Shown piece by piece: positions 30,454 to 41,380 of a stretch of DNA of 64,000 nt. Made by a program: the position numbers and the translations under genes. The stretch is from Symbiodinium natans. Lineage: Eukaryota; Sar; Dinophyceae; Suessiales; Symbiodiniaceae. Location of the stretch: positions 33,501-97,500 of the forward strand of contig CAJNDS010002415.1 in assembly GCA_905221605.1 (NCBI GenBank), written 5' to 3'. The notes under the pieces are model-generated. The model was not told the origin of the DNA. It saw only the letters and a program-made list of their open reading frames with translations, and did no database searches. Numbering within the stretch: position 1 is the stretch's first letter; the number at the start of each line of letters is the position of its first letter.

Positions 30454-30966
30454 CTGCCGGGCTGTTCGCACGAGCCACGGCCAGGGACCCGACTCAGAGT
30501 GCTTGAGGGTTTAGGGTTGGTAGGGTTCCCAAAGGGTCCTAGGTACCTATATGGGAAACACTTGCCCAAACCATAATCGTAATTCCTATTCTAGAAACCC
30601 CTACTTAGTACTATGTAGGTACTTAGGATCCTTTGGGGTTATAGGTCGTAACTACGGTTGCCATACTTATAACCGTGAAACTCCAAGTAAAGAATGACCG
30701 CATACGCCTACTGAATGCCCCTACTGAATGCCCAATTTTCTTATGTAAGGTTTATAGGGTTTATGGTTCCGAGGCAGTATAAGGGGTTGCTTCTTAGTAG
30801 GGAGTTGGGGAATTCAAAGGGGGCTATGAGGCTTCTAATTTCCCCAATTCCTCCCCATTGCGGGCGCTGAAGATGTTTAGGGGGATCCCTACTCACGGCT
30901 TAGGGTTTAGTGTAAACCTCAACGTAGAAGCCCCAAGCCCTCAACCTAGAGCCTTGCCTAATTTAC

Positions 30967-31078
30967 GTACAACGAGGGGCCCCCTTGCTCTTGTAACAAG
31001 AGTTAAGGGACGTAGAACCTCAGATGGGATCCTGTCAACCCAATTTCGGGTCCTCATACCTGTACTTGCAACTAGAAT
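30967..31078. mobile_element. MITE-like family A, diverged copy
   Basis: Starts GTACAACGAGGGGCCCCCTT; interior 'caacccaatttcgggtcctc' is shared with 24573-24695. Right arm degraded. Confidence 0.5.
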
Positions 31079-31148
31079 TTCTTGATTTGGGTAGCATGGG
31101 TTCCCCTAGCCATGAGGCTCATGAAGTATGGCTGAAGGTTGAGGGTTT

Positions 31149-31270
31149 CTTGGCTGCACTTAGGAGGGCAGCTATGAATTAAATTTTTGCTAGCTTATTC
31201 AGAAACCCAAGAAACCCAAAAAACGCAAAAAGGCTAAGGATCTAAAGTTACAGTAAAGTACCACAAAGCA
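31149..31270 (+). repeat. Dispersed 115-bp module, copy 2
   Basis: About 90% like 1725-1838. Carries a 9-bp insertion (aaacgcaaa) inside the Lys-rich stretch that preserves the frame ending KAKDLKLQ. Confidence 0.55.
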
Positions 31271-31329
31271 TTAAGGCTGAGGGAGTTTGAGGTTTCGGGT
31301 AGAAGCAAGGACTAGGGACTCGGCTCTCG

Positions 31330-31620
31330 AGCTTGGCCCCGAACCCTAAACCCTAGACCCTAAATCGAAAACCCTAAACCCTACCCCTAAATCCTAAACC
31401 CTAAACCCTTCCTCTAAACCCTAAATCCGAAAAACTCGATCCCTGAACCCTAAACCCTGAACCCTGAACCCTAAACCCTAAACCCACCCTAAACCCTAAA
31501 CCCGAAACCCTGAACCCGAAACCCTAAACTCTGAACCCTACCCCTAAACCCTAAACCCCGAACCCTAAACCCTGAACCCTGAACCCTAAGCCCTAAAACC
31601 GAAAGCCTAAACCCCAAACC
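31330..31620. repeat. CCCTAAA/CCCGAAA/CCCTGAA variant array
   Basis: About 290 bp of CCCTAAA with many CCCGAAA, CCCTGAA and CCCCTAAA variants. The long minus-strand open frame here (GFRV-type) is repeat translation, not a gene. Confidence 0.9.
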
Positions 31621-32174
31621 CGTCAAGAGGTTCGGGGCCGAGAGAGACTGCAAGCGGGAGCCTTGCACGCCTGCGCCTCCAACAGCCTCGCAAGATGGAT
31701 TTCCAACATGTGGGCGTTTCCCCAACTAAGGTTTAGGGTTTAGGGTTTAGGGTTTAGGGTTTAGAGTTTAGGGTTTAGGGTTGAGGGCTTAGGGTTCAGG
31801 GTTTGATTCTTAGTCGGGAACTGGGGAATTCAGACGGGGCTACAAGGCACCTATTTCCACAAAATCCTTGCAAGGAGCTGATGAGTTCAACTCCAAAACC
31901 CCGAAATCCTAAACCCCAAACCGCCCAACGGGCTTTGAGGGGCTTGGGCTTTGAGGGCTTTTGTTTGGGGGGAGGGGGGGGGGGGGTCCTAGGCCTGGAT
32001 CCAGGATCTACTTCGGGCTTGAGATGCTGGTAGGGGCTTTGGGTTGAGAGTTTGGGCTTCTTGAGGCTTTGAAGAGATTGGGGTCGAGGTTTTCGGGGGT
32101 TTAGGGTTGAGGGTTGAGGGTTTAGGGTTTAGGGTTTAGGGGCAACTTGTCATTGTACATTTGAGGCCAGCGAC

Positions 32175-32211
32175 TTTCTCTGGTCTTCTCAGACGTCGAA
32201 GCAGCATGCAA
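32175..32211 (-). CDS. 37-bp micro-exon
   Basis: Phase 0 to 1. Acceptor CAACGCAG|TTGCAT, donor GAGAAA|GTCGCT. Reads LHAASTSEKTRE. Third of the in-phase run 32822, 32387, 32211. Confidence 0.45.
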
Positions 32212-32326
32212 CTGCGTTGGGATGCACTAACTTGAAACCTTGAATCACTCACTAAACCCTAAACCCTAAACCTAAACCCTAATCCCTAAACCCTCAAACC
32301 TCGTCTCCTAGGCAACCGCGAGGAAC

Positions 32327-32387
32327 CTCAATGTGCCCGTCGGGCACGTTCTGAGGCTTACGAGGCAAAAGCTTGCCGTACGACACG
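32327..32387 (-). CDS. 61-bp exon, unknown protein
   Basis: Phase 2 to 0. Acceptor GGTACAG|CGTGTC, donor ATTGAG|GTTCCT. Reads VSYGKLLPRKPQNVPDGHIE. Joins in phase to 32760-32822. Confidence 0.55.
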
Positions 32388-32759
32388 CTGTACCCTCAAG
32401 CAATAAGATAACAAGAACCCTACGAACCCTAAACCCTAAACCCTAAACCCTATAAACACAACCCGCTTCCCCTCCTAACAGGGCCCTGGCAGGTCAAGTG
32501 CTGAGAGGTTATATGGGAACATACGGAACCCCGAATGTGCAATTCGTAGGATTCCTTTCTACTAAGGACCCCACTAGGGTACCCCTAATTTCGGAAACCC
32601 TAAAACCATAAGCCCTAAACCCTGAACCCCTAGCCCCAAACCCCAAACCCTAAACCACAAACCCTAAAACCCCAAACCCTAAACCCGAAACCCTAGCCCT
32701 AAACCCTAAACCCTAAACCCCAAACCCTAAACCCTAAACCCCTCCATCTGGGTGCCAGC

Positions 32760-32822
32760 CTGTGGCCAATCTCCTTGGCTTTTTGCCGCATCTCCTTGGC
32801 CTTGTTGATGGCCATGTCCAGA
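32760..32822 (-). CDS. TPR-like exon
   Basis: 63 bp, phase 2 to 2. Acceptor CTGCCCAG|TCTGGA, GC donor CCACAG|GCTGGC. Reads LDMAINKAKEMRQKAKEIGH, a basic amphipathic helix like the second helix of TPR units. Left CCCTAAA, right TTTAGGG. Confidence 0.6.
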
Positions 32823-32835
32823 CTGGGCAGAAGCA

Positions 32836-33127
32836 GGGTTAAGGGTTTAGGGTTTAGGGTTTAGGGTTTGGGGTTTAGGGTTTAGGGTTTAGGGTTTAGG
32901 GTTTGGGGTTGGGGGTTTGGGGTTTGGGGTTTAATTCGGGTTTGGGGTTTGGGGTTTGGGGTTTGGGGGTTGGGGGTTGGGGGTTGGGGGTTGGGGTTTA
33001 GGGTTTGGGGTTTGGGGTTTGGGGGTTGGGGTTTGGGGGTTGGGGTTTGGGGGTTGGGGTTTGGGGTTTGGGGGTTGGGGGTTGGGGGTTTGGGGTTTGG
33101 GGTTTGGGGTTTGGGGTTTGGGGTTTC
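32836..33127. repeat. TTTAGGG array passing into TTTGGGG/TTGGGGG
   Basis: Plus-orientation TTTAGGG units turn into TTTGGGG and then mixed GGGGTTTGGGGTT units over 190 bp, an Oxytricha-type variant. Strong G-quadruplex potential. The two long open frames here (WGLGF...) are repeat translation. Confidence 0.9.
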
Positions 33128-33439
33128 CCGACTACCCTCTGTACTACCCCCCCCCCCCCCCTCCCCTATGCTTCATAATCCCTAAATAGCCTTAATTACG
33201 GGTGGAACCTAGCAGGGGTAGTCTAGAAGGGGCAGCAGGGGAACCCGTGAGGCGTGATTCTTGTGGATCAGGGGAACAAGCAACCAAAACTGCAATCCCC
33301 AAACTCTGAAATCCCTGAAGCCACACAACCCCTTGTAGACCCCAAACGCAAAACCCTAAACATCATCTGACGCCTGAAATCTCGAAGGTAAGCGCAGCCC
33401 CGCACCCTACAAATTCCAAAGCCCAAACCCCGCGCCCCG

Positions 33440-33605
33440 GGGTTCAGGGTTTAGGGCTTAGGGCTTAGGGTTCAAGGGTTCAAGGGTTCAAGGGTTCAAG
33501 GGGTTCAAGGGTTCAAGGGGTTCAAGGGGTTCAAGGGTTAAGGGTTAAGGGTTAAGGGTTAAGGATTAAGGATTAAGGGCTAAGGGTTAAGGGTTTAGGG
33601 TTTAG
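33440..33605. repeat. GGGTTCAA then GGGTTAA variant block
   Basis: About nine GGGTTCAA(G) units, then about five GGGTTAA and two GGATTAA units, then TTTAGGG. Another ordered variant block. Confidence 0.85.
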
Positions 33606-33974
33606 GGCTTTTGAGTGTGGGGGCACAGGTCGCAACACACCAAACAGCTAAAGGCGACCAAAAAGACCAAAACAGGAGGATGGCACCCAGGGTGCCGAAA
33701 GGTAGGCGACCGCGACAAGACACTCGAAGAGGCAAAAAGGGTTTAGGGTTTAGGGTTTAGGGTTTAGGGTTTAGGGTTTGGGGTGAGTTGGTGGGGGTTT
33801 TTGGTTGAGTGTCTAGGGTTTTTGGGGGTTCGGGCTTTTGAGAGATTATCAGGCACAGGGCTGAGCCTTTGCGGGAAAGGGGGGGGGGGGGTATGAAGGC
33901 AGCTGTGTTGTTGTGAACCCTAAACCCTAAACCCTAAACCCCAAACCCCTAACCCTAAACCCTAAACACTCCAA

Positions 33975-34072
33975 AAAGCCCAGGCTTCGCTGTGAGGGAG
34001 CTGGTTTTCTCTGCTTCCAGGCGGCTCATCTCGCTGGCTGTAGATTTCGGCAAGGGCCATCAGGGCCTGAGC
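33975..34072 (-). CDS. TPR-like exon
   Basis: Acceptor AAGCCAG|GCTCAG, phase 0. Reads AQALMALAEIYSQRDEPPGS: alternating Ala/Leu with a Tyr at the helix A end, typical of TPR. The donor is uncertain and the last 30 bp may be intronic. CCCTAAA on the left, a TTTAGGG/TTTAGGGG array on the right. Confidence 0.6.
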
Positions 34073-34798
34073 CTGGCTTCTTGGGGGGGTTTAGGGTTTA
34101 GGGTTTAGGGTTTAGGGGTTAGGGGTTTAGGGGTTAGGGGTTTAGGGGTTAGGGTTTAGGGTTTAGGGTTTAGGGGTTAGGGTTTAGGGTTTAGGGTGTA
34201 GGGCTCCCTTGAGGCCTAAGCCTGGCTTTGGGGCGTGTTTTGCTTCAGCGGGGTTTAGGGTTTCGGGATGTTAGGGTGTAGGGGTTTTTCAGGATGTAGG
34301 GATTTCGGGGCTGAGGGATTTTTGGGTTTAGAGAATTTTGGGGTTTAGGATGTTTGGGTATAGGAATTCTCTGGCTTTAGGGATTTTAGGGTTGAGGGTT
34401 GAGGGTTTATGTTTGGGGTTTGGGATTATAGGGTTTAGGGCTCCGTTTAGACACCCTACTTGATGTCAAACCTCTGGGATGTTTTGGGGTTACCTTGAGG
34501 GCTCATAGGAAGATAATGTTAAATAAGCCCTAAACCAGCCCTGAGCTAAACCGAAAAATAAGACATTTCCCAAGGGCCTACCTAGTTAAAACTTATTCCC
34601 AAGTATCCCCAAGCCCAATCTATACTGAACTTGGAACCCTAGCAACAACTGTACTTTTAGCGGTTTCTTAGGAATTATAGCACCCATACTTACACATTCT
34701 TCCCCAAGTATCCCTAAGCAATAGCAACCACCCGTCTCAAGGCCCACACAAAACGGAATGCAGAGGGACACACCCCCCTACAACCAAACCAGCAACCT

Positions 34799-35195
34799 AA
34801 CTACAAGGAGAGGCCCTAAACCCTAAACCCTAAACCCTAAACCCTAAACCCTAAACCCTAAACCCTAAACCCTAAACCCTAAACCTAAACCCTAAACCCT
34901 ATCAGAGAACCGCGATCCCTCCCTCCCCGACCCCTAAAGTGGGCGATAAGGTAGAGGTATAAGGACCCTAACTGGGTTACAAGGTAAGAGTTATGAGGAT
35001 CCCAAATTGGGTTACAAGGTAGAGTTATAAGGACCCTAAAGTGGTGATAAGGTAGAGTTATAAGGACCCTTAATTGGGTTACAAGGCAGAGTTATAAGGA
35101 TCCTAAATTGGGTTAGAAGGATCCAAACTAAAGTTGGATCCATTAACTATAGTTGGCATAGTAAGGGGTTTCCCTCCTTGTACTTTTCCGCACCG
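34799..35195. mobile_element. MITE-like family A with nested array and internal tandem repeat
   Basis: A left end 'ctacaaggagaggccc' runs directly into about ten CCCTAAA units. Later comes a five-fold, roughly 35-bp tandem repeat ('ataaggtagagttataagga', 34945-35110), then the right end 'ctccttgtac' near 35192. It looks like one element expanded by an inserted array and by internal duplication. Confidence 0.5.
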
Positions 35196-35288
35196 GGGCC
35201 CCTTGTCCTTACCTTGCCCTTGGCCTTCGTCATTGGGCCCAGGGTCCGGATAGATCTGGATCCCGGAGCCCTCCTGATTCTGGTCCAC

Positions 35289-35503
35289 GCATAGAGCAGC
35301 CAGTTGAGGGACTCCTTAACCAATTCCGGCTGGGCTCCCCCGGCACGAGATGCACCGTCCAGACACGCTTTTGGTCCCAAGCCACGTGCCCAACTCTCGA
35401 CGTAGGCGCCGCAATCCGAGCATTGAACCGGTCCTAGGGCCTGCTCCCAGAAAGCAAGGTTTTGAGTTAGCCGCTTCAGCATCACTTGGGGAGCAAATGC
35501 CCT
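35289..35503 (-). CDS. 215-bp exon, unknown protein with CxxC
   Basis: Acceptor GGGAAG|AGGGCA, phase 0; donor CTATGC|GTGGAC. Contains LTQNLAFWEQALGPVQCSDC and ELVKESLNWLLYAWT. One CxxC pair is visible but no second pair, so a zinc site is not supported. The plus strand has a competing open frame of 88 codons. Confidence 0.5.
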
Positions 35504-35753
35504 CTTCCCAGCAGTATTTCATGTCCGCAACCAAAGCTCCAGCAAGGCCCTCCACAATCTCAGGGTTTCAGAGTGTATTCGTTCAGGGCTTTATGTGGAG
35601 GGCTCAGGGAGCTTAGGGTTCCTATAAGCCCTCAAGACCCTAAACCCTAGACCCTATAGACCCTATAGACCCTAAACCCTAAACCCTAAACCCTAAACCC
35701 TAGACCCTAAACCCTAAACCCTACAGCATACCCTCGCCCCCCTCCCGCCTCAC

Positions 35754-35815
35754 CGATCGGATCCTCTGCCTCTATGGAGATCTCCAAGGCTTCGTCGGCC
35801 TCGTCTCCGGGGTTG
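35754..35815 (-). CDS. 62-bp acidic TPR-like exon
   Basis: Phase 2 to 1. Acceptor GGGTTCAG|CAACCC, strong donor GATCG|GTGAGG. Reads NPGDEADEALEISIEAEDPI. Confidence 0.6.
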
Positions 35816-35874
35816 CTGAACCCAAGAGGTCTAGACAGCGATGATACTTCACTGTTCTGGATAAGTGTTTATAT

Positions 35875-35887
35875 ATCTACACCCCCG

Positions 35888-35918
<31 letters not shown>

Positions 35919-36045
35919 ATGTATATATATATATACATATACATATGGCTCCTTATAACTCAAAAAGAGTGTATGTATATAATACATATATATATATATA
36001 TACAAGTATATAGAGATATGTGGATCTATCTATATGTATGTCTAT
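35875..36045. repeat. (CTAT)n and (TA)n microsatellite
   Basis: Seven or more CTAT units, then TA/CATA tracts to 36030. The short open frames across it are not genes. From 36050 to 36600 there is unique DNA without a recognised exon. Confidence 0.9.
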
Positions 36046-36685
36046 AGAGTGTCCTTTGAAGCAGTCCACACAGGGGTTTTGTTACTGTGCGTGGGAAGTG
36101 TTCATCTGATTGGAGAGTGTATGTGATGTGTTGTTGTCATTATGATTGAGGGGGGCGGGTGCCAAAGAAAACTTAAACTAATACTTCATGTACGTCCGTA
36201 GTGTATACTGCGGGCTTGACAAGGGCACATGGACCGTGAGGGAAGGGGAAGCAAACATTCGGTTTAAGGTTCAGACCAACACACAATGCGTGTTCAGTTT
36301 GAGGTCATGTTGAGTTGAGGAGGTTTCTTACGGGGAGTGTTTTTGGGGGTCGCTGAGGATATGCTTTGGGTTCTGAGCTTCTTAGGCTGCGGGAAGCTAT
36401 TCAGAACATGACGAACACTCTATCCCCGCTGAGTTCATCCCCGTTCACTCAAAAGAATGAGCCGAGACCCAAACCCCAAACCCTATATACCCAACTGAAC
36501 CGAAAACTCCCCTCGTTTAAACAATTGCAACTTCTGCTGCAATAGAAGCCAAAAGTCATGGGAACTTCCTTGAAAACTTGCCACTCCACGCCCGAAACCT
36601 TAAGTTGTGAGCCCTAAAACTCTAAATCCTCTAAATCCTAAACCCTAAACCCTAAACACCAAACCCTGAACGCTAAGGCTCCGAC

Positions 36686-36729
36686 CATGGCCATGGCGCT
36701 GTCTAGGTTGTTATCGTTGCAAAGGCAGC
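36686..36729 (-). CDS. 44-bp micro-exon
   Basis: Phase 1 to 0. Acceptor AGTCAAG|GCTGCC, donor GCCATG|GTCGGA. Reads CLCNDNNLDSAMAM. Confidence 0.5.
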
Positions 36730-37543
36730 CTTGACTTAGTGTTGGTTACGGTTTAGGGTTCAGGGTTCAGGGGTCAGGGGTCAGGGTTCAGGGTTTAGGG
36801 TTTAGGGGAATTTAGGGTTGAGGGTTAAGGGTAGTAAGTTGATGGCGAATTAAGGGTTTAGGGTTTCGGCTGTAGGGGTTCCGTGTCGTTTTTCTTTTTG
36901 GGATTTATGTAGGGTGTAGGGTTTGGGTTTTAGGATTTAGGGTATACGGTTTAGGCCAAAAAAACGAATCAAGGGATCCTTGTTGAATTCGATACCCTTA
37001 GACTTAAGGGTGGCAACGAAAACTCGCCCACAGTATATATCAACCCCTATTTATTTGTGCATCCTCGGTTGTAGGGTGTAGGGTTTAGGGTTTAGGGTTT
37101 AGGGTTTAGGGTTTAGGGTACGGTCTAGGCTTATAGGAACTGGCGCTGAGGGCAATAAGGGTCGTGGAATTTTGGGCACCTTAGAGGAAACACAATGCTT
37201 TGAAGTGGGAGGGAGGGGGGGGGGGGTTCCTGCTTTGGGGGGTTGTATGAATATGGCTTTCAGGGTTTAGGGCTTGTAGGGCTCATAGGGTGTTGGGGCT
37301 TAGGGCTTTAGTGTTTTGGGGCTTTGTAAGTTTCAAGGTTGCCAGCGCCTGTGGGGGGGGGGGGGAGGGGGCGAAGTGGAAAGCGCAGGAAGTAAACCCT
37401 CAACCTGAACGTGAAAAGGTTCAGGGTTCAGGGCTTGTGGTACCTACAGCGAGTATTTAGGGTTAATTTAGGGTTCAAGGTCCCGAAGCATGCGCCATAG
37501 GGGGGGATTAGTGCGGTAAGAGGGCAGGCAGATGAGACCCCAC

Positions 37544-37591
37544 TTTTGATCTCTGTGTCTTGGGGGTGCGCTCTCGCTCCATGAGGGCAAC
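37544..37591 (-). CDS. 48-bp micro-exon
   Basis: Acceptor GCCCCAG|GTTGCC, donor TCAAAA|GTGGGG. Open in two phases: VALMERERTPKTQRSK (0 to 0), or phase 1 to 1, which fits both neighbours. The frame is therefore undecided. Confidence 0.45.
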
Positions 37592-37602
37592 CTGGGGCAC
37601 TT

Positions 37603-37662
37603 CCTAAACCCTAAACCCTAAACCCTAAACCCTAAACCCTAAACCCTAAACCCTAAACCCTG
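37603..37662. repeat. Telomere-like CCCTAAA array
   Basis: About nine perfect units to the right of exon 37544-37591. This orientation is an exception to the usual bracketing. Confidence 0.95.
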
Positions 37663-37925
37663 GGGTATGGCCTTTTTGAGGTCGGGTTTCGGGCTTAGGG
37701 TCTTAGAGTTTTGGGGGGTTTCGGGTTTAGGCTTTAGGACTCCAAGAACTCTCGTTTCTTAGGGGGGGTGGGGAGCCTTCGTGGGAAGCAGTAGACCCTA
37801 AACTCGAATGGGCCGCAACCCTGCACCTGAAATCCTAAACCCTAAACCCTAAACCCTAGACCCCAAACCCTAAACCCTAAACCCTAAATCCTAAACCCTA
37901 AACCCGAAGCCTAGACCCGATAAAC

Positions 37926-37971
37926 CAAGGAGGCTTGGGTCAAAGCCAGCTGCCACGAGCAAGCACGAGGC
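37926..37971 (-). CDS. 46-bp micro-exon
   Basis: Phase 0 to 1. Acceptor ATGGCCAG|GCCTCG, donor CTCCTTG|GTTTAT. Reads ASCLLVAAGFDPSLL. In phase after 38527-38567. Confidence 0.55.
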
Positions 37972-38526
37972 CTGGCCATAAGGCGTTTGGAGTTTTTAGG
38001 ATTCTCCTAGTCCCTTAGCAAAAGGAGCTCCTAAACCCTAAACCCTAAATCCTTAAAACCTAAAACCCTAAAACCCTAACCCCTAAATCCTTAACCCCTA
38101 AACCCTTAAAACCTACCCTAAAGCCTAAAACCCTAAACCCCTAAACCCTAAACCCCTAAACCCCTAAACCCCTAAACCCCTAAACCCCTAAACCCTTACA
38201 TCCTAAAACCCTAAACCCTATCAACTCTGTACGACGTGAAACCGAATTTCGAAGCTTTAAACCCTGAACTGATCATCCTCAGCTCCCAAGCCGCTAAATC
38301 CTAACGCCTGAACCCCAATTCAGGGTTTAGGGCTTTCAGGGTTCAGGGTCAGGGTTCAGGGTTCAGGGTTCAGGATTCAGGGTTTAGGGTTTAGGGTTTA
38401 GGGTTTAGGGTTTAGGGGTTTTCAGGGTTTAGGCTGCAGGGTCCTAGGGTTAGGGTTTTGCGGTTTGGGGCTGTGGCTCCGTGGTTTCAGGTTCTGGGGA
38501 TCCCTGAAGACTCTAAACTAAAGCTC

Positions 38527-38567
38527 CGAAGCGTACTGGGCCTTCCACCGGCTGTTGATGGGGTGCG
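38527..38567 (-). CDS. 41-bp micro-exon with GA-type donor
   Basis: Phase 1 to 0. Acceptor AATATAG|CGCACC, apparent donor CTTCG|GAGCTT. Reads HPINSRWKAQYAS. If the GA donor is not used the frame stops two codons later, so this could instead be a terminal exon. Confidence 0.45.
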
Positions 38568-39094
38568 CTATATTCCTAAAATAGTATCATGCTACAGTGT
38601 CCCTCCCCCCACCCCTTTGCTCTAGACCCTAAACCCTAAACCCTAAACAGTGAACCCTGAACCCTTAACCCTACACCCTAAACCCTAAACCCTCAACCCT
38701 AACCACCATAAGCCGTGAATCCCATGCCCTGCATCCTACGCAAGCTAGACACCCTGCAAACCCTATAAACCCATAAGCCCTAGAAACCGTGCAAACCCCA
38801 AACCCCAAACCCCAAACCCTAAATCCTATAAGTACACACCAAAGCCAATCTCTACAAGCCCTCCCAGACCCAAACCACCTGTGAATGTGGGCGGTCCCTG
38901 TTAGGGGCCTTATGTTAAGGGTGCCGTACTGTGTACTATCTGGGGTTTAGGGTTTAGGGTTTAGGGTTTACAGAGCTTAGGGCTTATATAGGGCTTCGGG
39001 CTTAGGCCTAAGGGCTGAGGGCAAAGGGCTTAGGGTCTAGAGTTCAGGGTCAAGAAGAAGGGACCCCCAGTTTAAAGAAGTACCCTAGGATGCT

Positions 39095-39220
39095 CAGTAA
39101 CCTAGGATTAAAGAGGGCACCCTTTTTGCTTGAAGCGGTTTAGGGTTTAGGGTTTAGGGTTTAGGGTTTAGGGTTTAGGGTTTAGGGTTTAGGGTTTAGT
39201 ACTACTGGGCATACTAGTAC
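39095..39220. mobile_element. MITE-like family E with telomere-like array inside
   Basis: Left arm 'gctcagtaacctaggatta' plus 'gggcaccctttttgcttgaa' and right arm 'tactactgggcatactag' match family E, but its middle is replaced by eleven TTTAGGG units (39136-39197). Confidence 0.6.
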
Positions 39221-39290
39221 CCCCTAAACCCTAAACCCTAAACCCTAAACCCCAATTTACAGAACTACCCAGGTAGGGTCTCAGGTCTAC

Positions 39291-39351
39291 TCTGCACCTC
39301 CTTGTGGCGATCCCCCAGCTGCTGGTAGACCGCCTTCTGCTCATTGGCGGC
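39291..39351 (-). CDS. TPR exon
   Basis: 61 bp, phase 0 to 1. Acceptor CTCGACAG|GCCGCC, donor GTGCAGA|GTAGAC. Reads AANEQKAVYQQLGDRHKEVQ, with the LGDR turn of TPR units. First of the in-phase run 39351, 38567, 37971. Confidence 0.65.
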
Positions 39352-39999
39352 CTGTCGAGAGTTTCGGGTGTCGGGTACCCTAACCCTAAACCCTAAACCC
39401 TAAACTCAGAAATCAGAACCCAAAACCCTAAACCCTAAACCCCGGTTTTTTCAAGAACTTCCTTGTCTTCAGGATTCTTAAGGTTCAGCGTTCCTAAGAA
39501 TTAGGCTCAAAAATAGCCCAAAAAACTTGTATGGTATGGACATTGGTCCAATCATGCTCTTAGACAAAAGTCCTTGAGCCTTAGGGTACCTAAACCGCAA
39601 ACCCTAAACCCTAAGCCCTAAACCCTCCACCCTAAACCCTTAAGGGTTTTAAGGAGCAACGAGGGTGAGAAGGGTTCATGTCCCAAACCCTACCCATGGG
39701 TTCCCCTACTACCACCCCACCCCTCTAGACTCCCCCCCCCTAGGTTCCCCTCATAAGTAAGGCTATTTGAGCATACTTAAGCCTACTAAGGATATTTAAG
39801 GGAGGAACTTACCAAAGGGTTTTAGAGAAGGGGGTAGTAGGGAAACCCCTGATACGCAAACATGCAAAAATGCCCCCGAAGCGCAGAGAAGCCCCGCCAG
39901 CCCAAACCATAAAACCCTCAACCCCAAACAGTTTGGGCCTAATCCCTAGACACTGAACCCCTAAACCCTAGTTCCTACCTAAATCCCCCAAAGCCCAGA

Positions 40000-40170
40000 G
40001 CCCAAACCCTAAACCCCAACCCCTAACCCTAAACCCTAAACCCTAAACCCTAAACCCTAAACCCTAAACCCTAAGCCCTAAGCCCTAGACCCTAAACCCT
40101 AGACCCTAAACCCTAAACCCCTAAACCCCTAAACCTAAACCCTAAGCCCTAGCCCTAAACCCTAAACCCC
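40000..40170. repeat. Telomere-like CCCTAAA array with variants
   Basis: About 20 CCCTAAA, CCCTAAG and CCCTAGA units left of exon 40178-40226; TTTAGGG units begin at 40267 on its right. Confidence 0.9.
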
Positions 40171-40177
40171 TTAACGC

Positions 40178-40226
40178 CCATGCCCCGGAGGCCTGCGCGG
40201 CTCCCTGGAAGTCTTCCTTCTTGATC
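40178..40226 (-). CDS. 49-bp micro-exon
   Basis: Phase 2 to 0. Acceptor CCCTAAG|GATCAA, GC donor GCATGG|GCGTTA. Reads IKKEDFQGAAQASGAW. Confidence 0.5.
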
Positions 40227-40834
40227 CTTAGGGGCCGAACTTCTTGAGGTGTCGGGCTTTCATGAGGGTTTAGGGTTTAGGGTCTAGGGTCTAGGGTTTA
40301 GGGTTTAGGGTTTAGGGTTTAGGGTTTGGGGTTTGGGGTTTAGGGTTTAGGGTTTAGGGTTTAGGGTTTCGGGTTTAGAGTATGAGGTGTAGAGATTAGG
40401 AGGTTTATTTATGGGTAGTTCTCCAGATTAGGGTCACTTTGGGGGTCCTTCTTTCACAGGCGCTGTGCTCCATATAGGACCGAAAACCCGATAATTACCG
40501 AATTTGGAGAACTACCCTTGTAGGGTAGAGTTTAGGTAAACAAATTCCTGAGAGCCTACATCCAAAACCCAAAGCTCCCGTAACCTGCAGCCATAACCCT
40601 ACACCCTAAACCCTGATCCCTAATCCCTAAACCCTCCCCCCCCTCCAAACCAGTACCGGGGTTCTCGACCATTCAGGCTTCGGGAATTGCAGTGGTGGGG
40701 AGGGCCAGAACTGCATGCTCAAGGGAAGCATGAACTCGAAAACTTTGGTATGGAATTATAGGGTTTAGGGTTTAGGGTTTAAGGTTTAGGGTTTAGGGAT
40801 TGGGGCTTAGGGTTTAGGACTTTGGGGCTTTCGC

Positions 40835-40896
40835 GTTCCGGAGCCTGGGCGGCAGCCAAGGCTCTTGACTTGGACCAGGCAGCTGAGCACGGAGGC
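40835..40896 (-). CDS. Candidate micro-exon
   Basis: Acceptor CTTGCAAG|GCCTCC. Reads ASVLSCLVQVKSLGCRPG in phase 0; the other frames are also open and the donor is unclear. Confidence 0.35.
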
Positions 40897-41380
40897 CTTG
40901 CAAGGGAATCCAACTTCTTCATATCTTTGGTTTTTTTTTTTGGGGGGGGGGGGGGGGGTAGGGTTTCGGGTTAGGGCTTAGGGTTTAGGTTTAGGGTTTA
41001 GGGTTTAGGGTTTGGGGTTTAGGGTTTAGGGTTACATGGGCCCTTCAGGTCCCTTACCTCCTTACAGGGGTTCTGAAGCATGGGCCCTTAGGTTGTCCAG
41101 GGTGTGCAAGGGATCCCCTTTTGTAAGTGACTTTAGAGGCCCCTACTAAGGGAATATGCAACTGCCCTGAGACTGAATCAACACCCCAAGCACTAGACCC
41201 TGACAGGGCTGAAAGGGCTTGGCTTATAGGGCTTGTAGGGCTGCTGATGGTTGTAGGGCTTACAGGGCTTATGGGGCTTAGGGTATAGTTTCGTAATCTT
41301 TAAACCCTTATTATGCATCTGAAAGAAATCACGATGAATCGCGATTGTGCTGTAGCAGAGCCCAAGCCCAGAAGTCTAGC

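Noticed and set aside
32949-33189. Open frames rich in WGLGF / GFRV
   Set aside because: Translation of TTTGGGG/TTTAGGG repeats. The same applies at 22537-22779, 31489-31725, 5356-5547 and similar places.
35774-36047. Ile/Tyr-rich plus-strand open frames
   Set aside because: Translation of CTAT/TA microsatellites.
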